From Cyclobacterium jeungdonense (GTDB taxonomy: Bacteria; Bacteroidota; Bacteroidia; Cytophagales; Cyclobacteriaceae), in the NCBI RefSeq assembly GCF_010994275.1, contig NZ_WMCD01000008.1, positions 124,001 to 188,000 on the forward strand: a DNA stretch of 64,000 nucleotides, read 5' to 3'. The notes under the pieces were generated by a model that saw nothing but the letters and a program-made list of their open reading frames with translations, ran no database searches and was not told where the DNA came from. Of the stretch, positions 7,868 to 14,720 are shown one piece after another (the first letter of the stretch is position 1; each line of letters opens with the position of its first letter). Both the position numbers and the translations under genes were made by a program.

Positions 7868-8794
7868 TTATTTTTTAAAATAGTTTAAAACACGCATGGC
7901 TCTAAGGGTATTCCATCGGCTTGGTTTACCCGTTTTTTCCATAACGAAATGTACTTTTCCCGGATGAGCAGCCTGCATGTTCCAGGTACCGTCTTTATTT
8001 CTTTTGTTTTCTATTACGCTTATCGCATCTTCCATCCTGGCATCCCAACTGCTTCGGGTATATTGAAAATAATCCATTGCCCGCAGAATATCATACTTCC
8101 ACCTGACTGGATAGGAGAATTTTAAAAAGTCCTTTGAGATGATTTCCCCGCTATGGTCAGACCGGTACAAGCGATGAAGCAGAATAAATTCCATTGCACT
8201 CCGAATGGCATGGCGAATATCATCCTTTCGATATTCGTATCCCGATTTCTGAAACTCATACAATCCCTCAAGCACAGAGATAGTGCTGTGCAGAGAACTA
8301 TGTTTTGCACCACTTCTAGTGGTCCTGCAATTGAAACCACCATCCGGCATGATTTCATGCAGAATGCTATCGACAATGGAGCGTAAGGCGCTTTCTGAGG
8401 TATTGAAATAGGATGAATAATTTAAAAACATTCCATTTACGCAAACATCACTGTGTTGCGATGTGCTCGGTCCCAAACGAATACCTCCATCATCCGCTTT
8501 ATTTTTTTGCAGAATCAGTTCAATAGTACCTTTCACCAGCTCATTTTTTGGAGGGAGATGTAAATAGCGAAGGTCAAGCAGGGTGTAGTGGGTGGAAATC
8601 CATTTTGGCTGATAGAAGCTGTCGCCCCAATGACCATTTGAATTACGCTTGGATAAAAATTCCTTTCCCCAACCTTCATGGGCAATTCTGTCCTGCAAAT
8701 CTTTTCTGTCATCCCCCAAAAAATCCCGGTGAACCTGATATTGTATCGAAACATCCCCTTCAAGTAACCATTCTATGAGTTGTTGTTCGTTCAT
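7868..8794 (-). CDS. Prenyltransferase/terpene-cyclase-like alpha-toroid protein
   Basis: This 308-residue protein starts at the ATG at 8794; an upstream TTG at 8818 is less likely. It shows repeated helical units with W/G signatures typical of alpha-alpha toroids: NGHWGDSFYQPKWISTHYTL, DGGIRLGPST, MPDGGFNCRTTRSG, HSSLHSTISVLEGL and NKDGTWNMQAAHPG. This resembles the squalene-cyclase/prenyltransferase repeat superfamily. The acidic DxDD catalytic motif of squalene-hopene cyclases is not seen, so cyclase activity is doubtful. No signal peptide or membrane segment is present. Similar proteins in bacteria are annotated only by fold. It is a lone minus-strand gene in the accessory region. Confidence 0.65.
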   Translation of the reverse strand: MNEQQLIEWLLEGDVSIQYQVHRDFLGDDRKDLQDRIAHEGWGKEFLSKRNSNGHWGDSFYQPKWISTHYTLLDLRYLHLPPKNELVKGTIELILQKNKADDGGIRLGPSTSQHSDVCVNGMFLNYSSYFNTSESALRSIVDSILHEIMPDGGFNCRTTRSGAKHSSLHSTISVLEGLYEFQKSGYEYRKDDIRHAIRSAMEFILLHRLYRSDHSGEIISKDFLKFSYPVRWKYDILRAMDYFQYTRSSWDARMEDAISVIENKRNKDGTWNMQAAHPGKVHFVMEKTGKPSRWNTLRAMRVLNYFKK

Positions 8795-8880
8795 TTTACT
8801 AAACAGACTGTCAAACAATGCCGTTGTTTCCTGACTAAACCAAAAAATTTACCATTCAATATACTTTAAAAATCAATTTT

Positions 8881-8925
8881 TACCAACAGTTGGTTTAGGA
8901 AGCATCAGGGAATAGGATTCACAGG
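8881..8925. repeat. Dispersed non-coding repeat R, short copy 2
   Basis: TTAGGAAGCATCAGGGAATAGGAT closely matches the central part of the copies at 7621-7696 and 12746-12812. It lies in the 268-base gap upstream of the toroid-protein gene. The T-run and AATTCAG part is missing. Confidence 0.5.
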
Positions 8926-9062
8926 GGGTCAACGGTTTGGTAGATAAAACAGTTAGCATTTCAAGCCGATTTCCTTTCAAGGTACCCATCCGTTCTATAA
9001 ATTTTATGTCGTTCGATAGCACGTTGCGCCCTATCATTTATTGCATGTTAGGCATTCGTGGT

Positions 9063-9803
9063 CTACCATCCTTCATTAAAATTTCCTTCAATCTCTTTTA
9101 TTAATTCTCTATTTATTGTTAGTATCTTGGTAGCTTTATCAAGTTTGATTTCATTATCATATACATAAATAATATCGTGTATTCCAAAGTCACCATAAAC
9201 GGTTCTTAGCGACTGGATTTCATGTACAAACAGGTCTTCTTTGTCCGTAATTGACGATTCAACTACTTTGTCATAAATGCTCAATGTACCACTTGTCCAC
9301 AAATATTCGATTAGCTCCTTTACTTTATTAGAAGTCATTTCACCGTTAAAAACTCCAATAGTATCAATATCGGTAAATCTATTATAAAGAGAAATAAAAT
9401 AACCAGAACGATGAACTCTTGAAAGCAGAGTGTCATTTTCATTCTGAATATTTACTCTAGTAATTTCAAAATATTTGTCAGTTTCGGCTTCCAAAACCGC
9501 TTCTCTATAAACAGAGCTCAATTCGTTAGATAAGTCAGACCATGTTTTAGCTTGTTTTATATCGTCAGTGTCTAGTTCTATCCAAATATTTTCTCTTTCA
9601 TCAGTTGGCTTTATGCTCACGGTATTCTCATAGTAAACATTTCCCATTACGTTATTTTTAAAGTAAAATCCATCTGGATATTGATAGCTTCTATCATAGG
9701 CAAGTTCTAAATACTTATCGTTAATTTCTGCATCAATCGGGTCCTCCATTTCACACGAAATGAAAATTAGAAATCCCACTGCTATTAAAAGAAATTTTCC
9801 CAT
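9063..9803 (-). CDS. Predicted lipoprotein of unknown function
   Basis: This 246-residue protein has a type II signal peptide (MGKFLLIAVGFLIFISC) with the lipobox cysteine at residue 17. The mature part is acidic, beta/alpha mixed, and not recognised. It contains EYLWTSGTLSIYDKVVESS in its second half. The residues after the Cys (EMEDPIDAE) suggest envelope anchoring, with the leaflet unknown. A perfect GTTAGGC lies at 9047-9053, ten bases past the stop, in the position of an integron-type core site. The gene is AT-rich relative to the core genes of the window, consistent with transfer. Confidence 0.7.
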   Translation of the reverse strand: MGKFLLIAVGFLIFISCEMEDPIDAEINDKYLELAYDRSYQYPDGFYFKNNVMGNVYYENTVSIKPTDERENIWIELDTDDIKQAKTWSDLSNELSSVYREAVLEAETDKYFEITRVNIQNENDTLLSRVHRSGYFISLYNRFTDIDTIGVFNGEMTSNKVKELIEYLWTSGTLSIYDKVVESSITDKEDLFVHEIQSLRTVYGDFGIHDIIYVYDNEIKLDKATKILTINRELIKEIEGNFNEGW

Positions 9804-10131
9804 AATGTTTTCCTTTATAGATGTTTCATTGGACTACATGGTTGCGTTTACTTGCACCTACCTTGTATGTCTATCCCAAACAAAAGTCAGGGATATTTAA
9901 CCAAATTCGCTAGGTCTGCCATCCCAATTTCACCTTCCCAATCAGGGAATTAATAATACTAAATTTTTCTTTAAAGACCATTGAAAGGAGCCTTAATCTG
10001 TTGGAATGACACCGGCCGGAAATCTCAGCCATCTTACGGCTCTAGCGCCCCCATTGCTCCGGAATGTATCCCAAATCAGTACCCTTCTCTAAAAACGAGT
10101 CGCTTACCCGCCTGCCCGGAACTACTTTTTG

Positions 10132-10437
10132 TCAGCCCTTGTGTTCAAATACGGCAACCGCTCTTACCGGTGAGCCTGTCCCTCCTCGAATTTTCAAGGG
10201 TAGTGCAATAAAACGAAAACGCCCCCTATCAACTAATTGGTAAAGATTAATCCTGTTTTCGTAATGGGTAAATCCTAACTTGCCACATATATTATGAAAT
10301 TCTTTATTGGAAACTTTGGGAACTCCTGGCGACATGGTCTCCATGCCAAATGCTGAAATTTCCTTTTCTCCAAACAAACGTGCAGTCGCTGTAGAAATGC
10401 CGGGACCATTCCTCCAATCAACTGTGCCATAGTACTG
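10132..10437 (-). pseudogene. C-terminal remnant of a cyclase (kynurenine-formamidase-like) family gene
   Basis: The frame is open from just after a TGA at 10438-10440 to the TAG ending at 10132 and reads about 101 residues. These match the last third of cyclase-family (PF04199) hydrolases: WRNGPG, then an FGMETMSPG segment where the family has a GIDTLSP-like motif, and the family's closing motif GGTGSPVRAVAVFE. The N-terminal two thirds, with the HxGTHxDxPxH metal-binding motif, is absent from the adjoining sequence, and no ATG opens the fragment. It is therefore a 5'-truncated relic. The 328-base gap on its 3' side (9804-10131) and the gap 10441-10714 show nothing else. Confidence 0.65.
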
Positions 10438-10714
10438 TCATGTTGTTATTTTTTTTGTAGTACTTGGTATTATGGCCAGGGTGCGCAGCTAAGAAAGCGG
10501 GTTTTCCCTGATTGGTAGGCAGGGAAGTGCTTTTCTACATGCCTGAAGCGAACCAGGCTATGAGGCGAAAAACTTGAATTTAATGGCCTACCCGCCATCT
10601 ACTATTTGCATGGTTTTGGGTTATTAGAGTTCGTTAAGTTCTAAATTTTTCTGTTTAAGAAACCTGCTTGCATGTTTACGAACTGGTTTGTTGAACAGGG
10701 CAACCAAGTTATTA

Positions 10715-11023
10715 TTAGTGAATTAGTCCGCTGTACCTTTTTTTCAAGAAACCTGTCATCTTCATTTCGAAGTGATGATAGGGCGGAAAAATGGTACTTA
10801 TAAGACCTAAAAGGCCTGATATAAAAATATTAGGGCAACAGGCATCAACGATGATTTCGTTGCCTCGAAGCGTTATTTGTGCACCAACTGTGGCAGACTT
10901 TCGCACAATTATACTTTTTTGAGGTATGGAGTTAGACGTATAAACCGCGTAATTCGAGAATTGACTCTTCAAAGTCAAAAGCAATTCGTTAAAGTCAGGT
11001 AACTGTTTCGCTTGAACGATCAT
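10715..11023 (-). CDS. Small protein of unknown function
   Basis: This is a 102-residue protein from the ATG at 11023; an in-frame TTG six codons upstream is less likely. The sequence is not recognised. It has an N-terminal alpha/beta segment and a C-terminal hydrophobic stretch (NIFISGLLGLISTIFPPYHH) that could pack against a membrane. There is no signal peptide. It sits directly after the attC-like repeat at 11094-11208 in the direction of transcription, which is where the first codon of a gene cassette would be expected, though at a longer distance than usual. Confidence 0.5.
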   Translation of the reverse strand: MIVQAKQLPDFNELLLTLKSQFSNYAVYTSNSIPQKSIIVRKSATVGAQITLRGNEIIVDACCPNIFISGLLGLISTIFPPYHHFEMKMTGFLKKRYSGLIH

Positions 11024-11093
11024 AGTTTTCACTTTTTTCAAACCTCAAATTACGAATAAATACTGAATTAGTTGGTTTTTGAATTGCAGAATT

Positions 11094-11208
11094 GGCCAAC
11101 GGTCATAAGCAAAGTGCAGGCTTCCGTCACCGCAACCTTTATTAAGAGCAGAAAAGCGCAATTCTATCCATTCAGCCTGCATTACGCTTATACAATGTTG
11201 TTAGTGCC
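11094..11208. repeat. attC-like inverted repeat at the 3' end of the methyltransferase gene
   Basis: The left arm 11094-11122 and right arm 11174-11208 are inverted complements. AGCCTGCA is perfect, followed by TT.xGCTTAT and a TGTTG/CGTTG block, with small bulges, and the arms are separated by 51 bases. The right arm contains the last codons and stop of the methyltransferase gene. Total length (115 bases), imperfect pairing with unpaired bases, and position at a gene end are as in integron attC sites. The outer cores (GTTGGCC and CACTAAC on the minus strand) deviate from consensus. Confidence 0.55.
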
Positions 11209-12000
11209 TGGCATTTTCCCTCTCACTTCATTCAGTTTCATAGTCATAGAAATCGCTTTGCTTTCTAGCCATTCATTATATTCTTCAATAGCCTTTAGCC
11301 TTAAGTCGTTTTCTAAATATCCTTCTTCTACCATTTGTGTAGAGCCAGCTACTTTAGACCAAATTCCAACCTTTGAATTAAAGTCACTTCTATGTTTATC
11401 ATAATGCTCATTTGAATTTATTTTTTCAATGTCCACCATTCCTATTTCAATCATTAGTTCGGGTAAATCATCGGCAATATTATTATTCATTCCTGCGTCA
11501 CTTCTCCATTTTAAGAAAGTCTTATAAAACTCCTTCATACTAATGGGCGGTTCAGGATTCCATTCTAACTTATCGTGATTATAATCTAATATTGAAATTC
11601 TGCCATTTGGCTTCAATAAAGACTTCATTTTTAATAATGCCGCTTTTGGATTACTTAACCATTGGAGAGTCCTTGCCGAAGTAATCAAGTCAAATTTTTC
11701 ATTTGTCTCAAAGTCGAATAAGTCAGAATATATAAGATACAGATTTTGTGTGTTTCCATATGCTACCTTACCACTTTGAATAAATTTTTCTGTGTTATCT
11801 ATTCCGATAACTTTTCCAGAATCACCTACTATATTAGCTATGTCTTTTGAAATTGAACCAGTTCCGCATCCAACATCTAAAACAATCATGCCTTTTTTGA
11901 GTATTGGCTCTAACGTTCTGTAGTCAACTTTCAAACTTCTGTTGTCAAAAATCTTTGTTGTTGCTGGTCCGTCTCTTTCGATATGTTTATTAGCTTTCAT
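11188..12000 (-). CDS. SAM-dependent class I methyltransferase
   Basis: This 270-residue soluble protein has a Rossmann SAM-binding domain. Motif I is LDVGCGTGSIS at residues 41-51, motif II ends at the acidic VIGIDNTEKF, and motif III/IV is LYLIYSDLFDF and KFDLITSARTLQWLSNP. The post-domain GRISILDYNHDKLEW resembles small-molecule methyltransferases of the Methyltransf_11/25 type. The substrate cannot be told. The gene is a lone, AT-rich unit. Its last codons lie inside an attC-like inverted repeat, so it looks like a captured cassette. Confidence 0.88.
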   Translation of the reverse strand: MKANKHIERDGPATTKIFDNRSLKVDYRTLEPILKKGMIVLDVGCGTGSISKDIANIVGDSGKVIGIDNTEKFIQSGKVAYGNTQNLYLIYSDLFDFETNEKFDLITSARTLQWLSNPKAALLKMKSLLKPNGRISILDYNHDKLEWNPEPPISMKEFYKTFLKWRSDAGMNNNIADDLPELMIEIGMVDIEKINSNEHYDKHRSDFNSKVGIWSKVAGSTQMVEEGYLENDLRLKAIEEYNEWLESKAISMTMKLNEVRGKMPGTNNIV

Positions 12001-12312
12001 TTATGTTTTTATTGCCACAAACGGTACTGCAGATGGAGGCCGGGCCCTGATGGGCCGATGTTTCTTTGGAGGCCTGGCCTCAATTGATCAAGCATAAGAG
12101 CAGTAGCGCCTGCCAGCCGCAGGCAGGGATTTCGAAGCACTAAACTGTCTGCCACCACTGAACTTGATACGAAGCACAAAGCTTCATTTAAGCACTGAAC
12201 CCGCTATAAGTCATATACGCTGTTCGCGGTTCGTTGTTTATTCCCCACCGGTTTCGAATTTATACTTAGTCAATTGTCGATATGTATATATCTACTTTAC
12301 ACCCAATGAAAT

Positions 12313-12489
12313 ATGAAAAGGGAGTTGTTTACTGTTACTATATTATTGTCACTAAAGGCGATTTTTTGCTTTCTTTTAAGCAATTTATCAATCTTATTTA
12401 AAACGAATCACTTAGATGAAATCGAGCATGTCGCAAGCGACACATGCAGGGATGATTATCCAACATGCGAGATTCCATGTGACCATTAA
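12313..12489 (+). CDS. Possible small Cys-rich peptide whose 3' half is repeat copy A
   Basis: A 58-codon frame opens at the ATG at 12313. The first 30 residues form a hydrophobic helix (LFTVTILLSLKAIFCFLLSN) like a signal anchor. The rest, an acidic segment with three Cys, is encoded by dispersed repeat copy A, read in a different frame from the one kept open in other copies. It may be chance: no homologue is recognised and the frame breaks in the second tandem copy. Confidence 0.2.
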   Translation: MKRELFTVTILLSLKAIFCFLLSNLSILFKTNHLDEIEHVASDTCRDDYPTCEIPCDH

Positions 12490-12506
12490 GAAACAATTAT
12501 AAACAC
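12416..12506 (+). repeat. Dispersed repeat family, copy A (first of a tandem pair)
   Basis: This 91-base unit starts with ATGAAATCGAGCATG, contains a 7-base hairpin (TGTCGCA.GCGACACA region), the GATGATTATC and CATGCGAGATTCCAT blocks, and ends with CAATTATAAAC. Copy B follows directly with the same period. The frame from its ATG is open for 28 codons, to the TAA inside TTATAAAC. It lies in the 1347-base gap 12001-13347, which also holds GAGGCC palindromes near 12031-12086, repeat R copy 3 and no confirmed gene. Confidence 0.85.
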
Positions 12507-12597
12507 ATGAAATCGAGCATGACGAGAACGTCACAAATTAGGATGATTATCAATCATGCGAGATTCCATATGGCCGCTAAAAGACAATTATAAACAT
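12507..12597 (+). repeat. Dispersed repeat family, copy B (second of a tandem pair)
   Basis: The start is the same as in copy A (ATGAAATCGAGCATGACG) and the unit is again 91 bases long. The hairpin is ATGACG..CGTCA. It shares GGATGATTATC and CATGCGAGATTCCAT and ends CAATTATAAAC. The frame from its ATG is open for 28 codons and encodes a peptide closely similar to that of copy A (MKSSM at the start, HARFH in the middle, KKQL or KRQL at the end). A truncated ATGAAATA follows at 12598. Confidence 0.85.
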
Positions 12598-12639
12598 ATG
12601 AAATACCATTAAATTTGACAGCGTGAAATTCCTTTTCCC

Positions 12640-12885
12640 TGGTCAAAAACCAACTGCCCCTTCCAAACGAACCTGCCTTACCGGATTATTAAAAGCTACT
12701 GCACTGAATTAGACTGCTTTCAATATAGAGGGAAAAAACCTTTTTCATCAACGATTAAATTAGGAAGTGTCAGGGAATAGGATAAAATCAGTACTATTTT
12801 TTTTTAATTCAGTAGATGGTAAACCAGTAGACAGGGTTTAATCTAAAAAAGGGTACTTCCGAAGTACCATTTAACCATTGAACGA
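12640..12885. repeat. Dispersed non-coding repeat R, copy 3
   Basis: The core at 12746-12812 matches 7621-7696 (GGAAGTGTCAGGGAATAGGAT, then AGTACTA, a long T-run and AATTCAG). Similarity continues into a TTAACCATTGAAC end. A palindrome GGTACTTCCGAAGTACC follows within the copy. No open frame is conserved between copies. Confidence 0.55.
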
Positions 12886-13347
12886 GGCAAGGTGCCAATT
12901 CCAATTACGTAAACTCAGCCCTGTAGGGGCGAAATATCAAAACACAGGGCGACGTAAGTTTGGTTAATTGACTGCATAAAACAGCTTAGATAGGGTATGT
13001 ATGGGGTTATTTTTTGTGCTTCGTTGTTTATTTTCCATTTCAACGAAATTGTAGAAATTGATTTTGACTGAACCAGTTAATTTCAATCTGGATGATTCTT
13101 CCTACGAACCGGCTTAATTGTCCGAGTCGGCAGCAATGGGTCAAATGCAGGTCTATCGCAAATGAAAAGCATTAACTGGAAAGCCCCTTATCAGTTTATT
13201 CATGGTCCGGCAGGTCGCAGTCTTCCCACAATTTCGCATCCAAGGCGTTTGTACAGGTTTAATGTGTAATCTGCCAGGTCCACAGGTACTCCACCGATAG
13301 GGTTGGTTTGACTCCACAGGATTTTTCGCTACTATTGTTTATTCACC

Positions 13348-14433
13348 ATGCCAAAAGAAATGATACCCCTACACAAACCCATAATCGCCCTGAAATTGCT
13401 TGATAAACGTTACCTCTGTTTGCTCGTAAGCATTCTTTTTATACAGTCATCCAGTGTGCTTGGGCAAAAAACAGGTGCTTACCAAGCGCCGGTCAACCCC
13501 AATGCCTCGGCCGAAGCCAAAGAGCTGCTTAGGATGCTCTACGATTATTCCGGAAAGTACGTACTTTCGGGTCAGCACAATTATATTGGTGACGAATCGA
13601 AACATAGTGAAGAGACGGAGGAAATCACCGGTGAGTATCCGGTCGTTTGGGGCAGTGATTTTGGTTTTGCCGACTCAACCAACGCCAAGGACGCCGTCTA
13701 CCATCGGCATGCCCTGGTAGCGGAAGTAAACGAACGATTCAAAACAGGCAATATCATTACTCTCATGTGGCACGCATGTCGTCCTACCGATGAAGAACCC
13801 TGTACCTGGAAAGGAAGTGTACAGAACGAACTTTCCGAAGATGAATGGAACGACCTGATCCGGCCTGGCACCCGCACCTACCAGAATTGGGCCAACCAGG
13901 TGGATGAAATTGCGGTCTATTTAAAACAACTGGAACTTGCGGGCATTCCGGTGCTATGGCGGCCCTATCATGAAATGAACGGGGACTGGTTTTGGTGGGG
14001 CCAGAAGCCTGGAGAAAATGGCTACCGGCAACTCTGGAAAAACCTGTACCACAGGCTTACCGATTACCACCAACTTAACAACTTGATATGGGTCTGGAAT
14101 GCCAATGCTACCTTAGCCCGGAATAAAATGGCATACGATCTGTATTACCCCGGCAATGACTACGTGGATATCCTGGCGACAGATATTTACGGGGGCAACT
14201 ACAAAAAATCGGATCACGACCAGCTTTTGGAATTGGGCAACGGCAAACCCATCGCTATGGGCGAAGTCGGCGCCTTTCCAAACACGGACCTATTTGAAGA
14301 GCAACCCTATTGGGTCTGGTTCATGTCCTGGTCCAATTCCACCAACAATCGAAACCCCGTGGAAAAAGTGAAGGAGATGTATACCCCGGAAAAAATTCTG
14401 GGGCTGGAAGACTTCAAGGAATTGAAAAAATAA
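13348..14433 (+). CDS. Glycoside hydrolase family 26 (beta-mannanase-like), secreted
   Basis: This 361-residue enzyme has a signal peptide of about 40 residues (hydrophobic core YLCLLVSILFIQSS, then LGQ). The catalytic domain covers most of the rest and shows the GH26 signatures. These are SGQHNYIGD near the N-terminus, LMWHACRP, WRPYHEMNGDWFWW with the acid/base Glu209, and MGEVGA with the nucleophile Glu306. GH26 enzymes mainly cleave beta-1,4-mannans. There is no C-terminal sorting domain, so it is probably periplasmic or surface associated by other means. It stands alone, with no SusC/SusD pair or other glycosidase next to it. The 287 bases after it hold nothing recognisable. Confidence 0.92.
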   Translation: MPKEMIPLHKPIIALKLLDKRYLCLLVSILFIQSSSVLGQKTGAYQAPVNPNASAEAKELLRMLYDYSGKYVLSGQHNYIGDESKHSEETEEITGEYPVVWGSDFGFADSTNAKDAVYHRHALVAEVNERFKTGNIITLMWHACRPTDEEPCTWKGSVQNELSEDEWNDLIRPGTRTYQNWANQVDEIAVYLKQLELAGIPVLWRPYHEMNGDWFWWGQKPGENGYRQLWKNLYHRLTDYHQLNNLIWVWNANATLARNKMAYDLYYPGNDYVDILATDIYGGNYKKSDHDQLLELGNGKPIAMGEVGAFPNTDLFEEQPYWVWFMSWSNSTNNRNPVEKVKEMYTPEKILGLEDFKELKK

Positions 14434-14720
14434 GGCAGTTCTTGTCAATATCCGAGACCCATTTCGCTGCGGTAGATTGGGCCGGTTGACCCCAGTTGTG
14501 GCCATATTGACAGGTACTCAGAAAGGGCCCGATACCGGCATTTTCCTGGTTTCCTTGCTGCACCCTTAGCGCAGCTGGGTCTTTAAAGCTTATGGCTTTC
14601 AAGTGTTTAAAATATGTTTTCAGCGGTCCGAACTTGCCCGGTTCGTAGAAGGATCTCACCAAAACAATCATTTCTCCCTGAGTTGTTTGCGTCATGCTCG
14701 ATTTCAGAATGAGACCAATC

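Noticed and set aside
9981..10211. 76-codon plus-strand frame opposite the cyclase relic
   Set aside because: It is an antisense shadow of the relic, Pro/Ser-rich and without family match.
12416..12600. Tandem repeats considered as a CRISPR array
   Set aside because: The whole 91-base unit is repeated, with no alternating unique spacers, and there are no cas genes.
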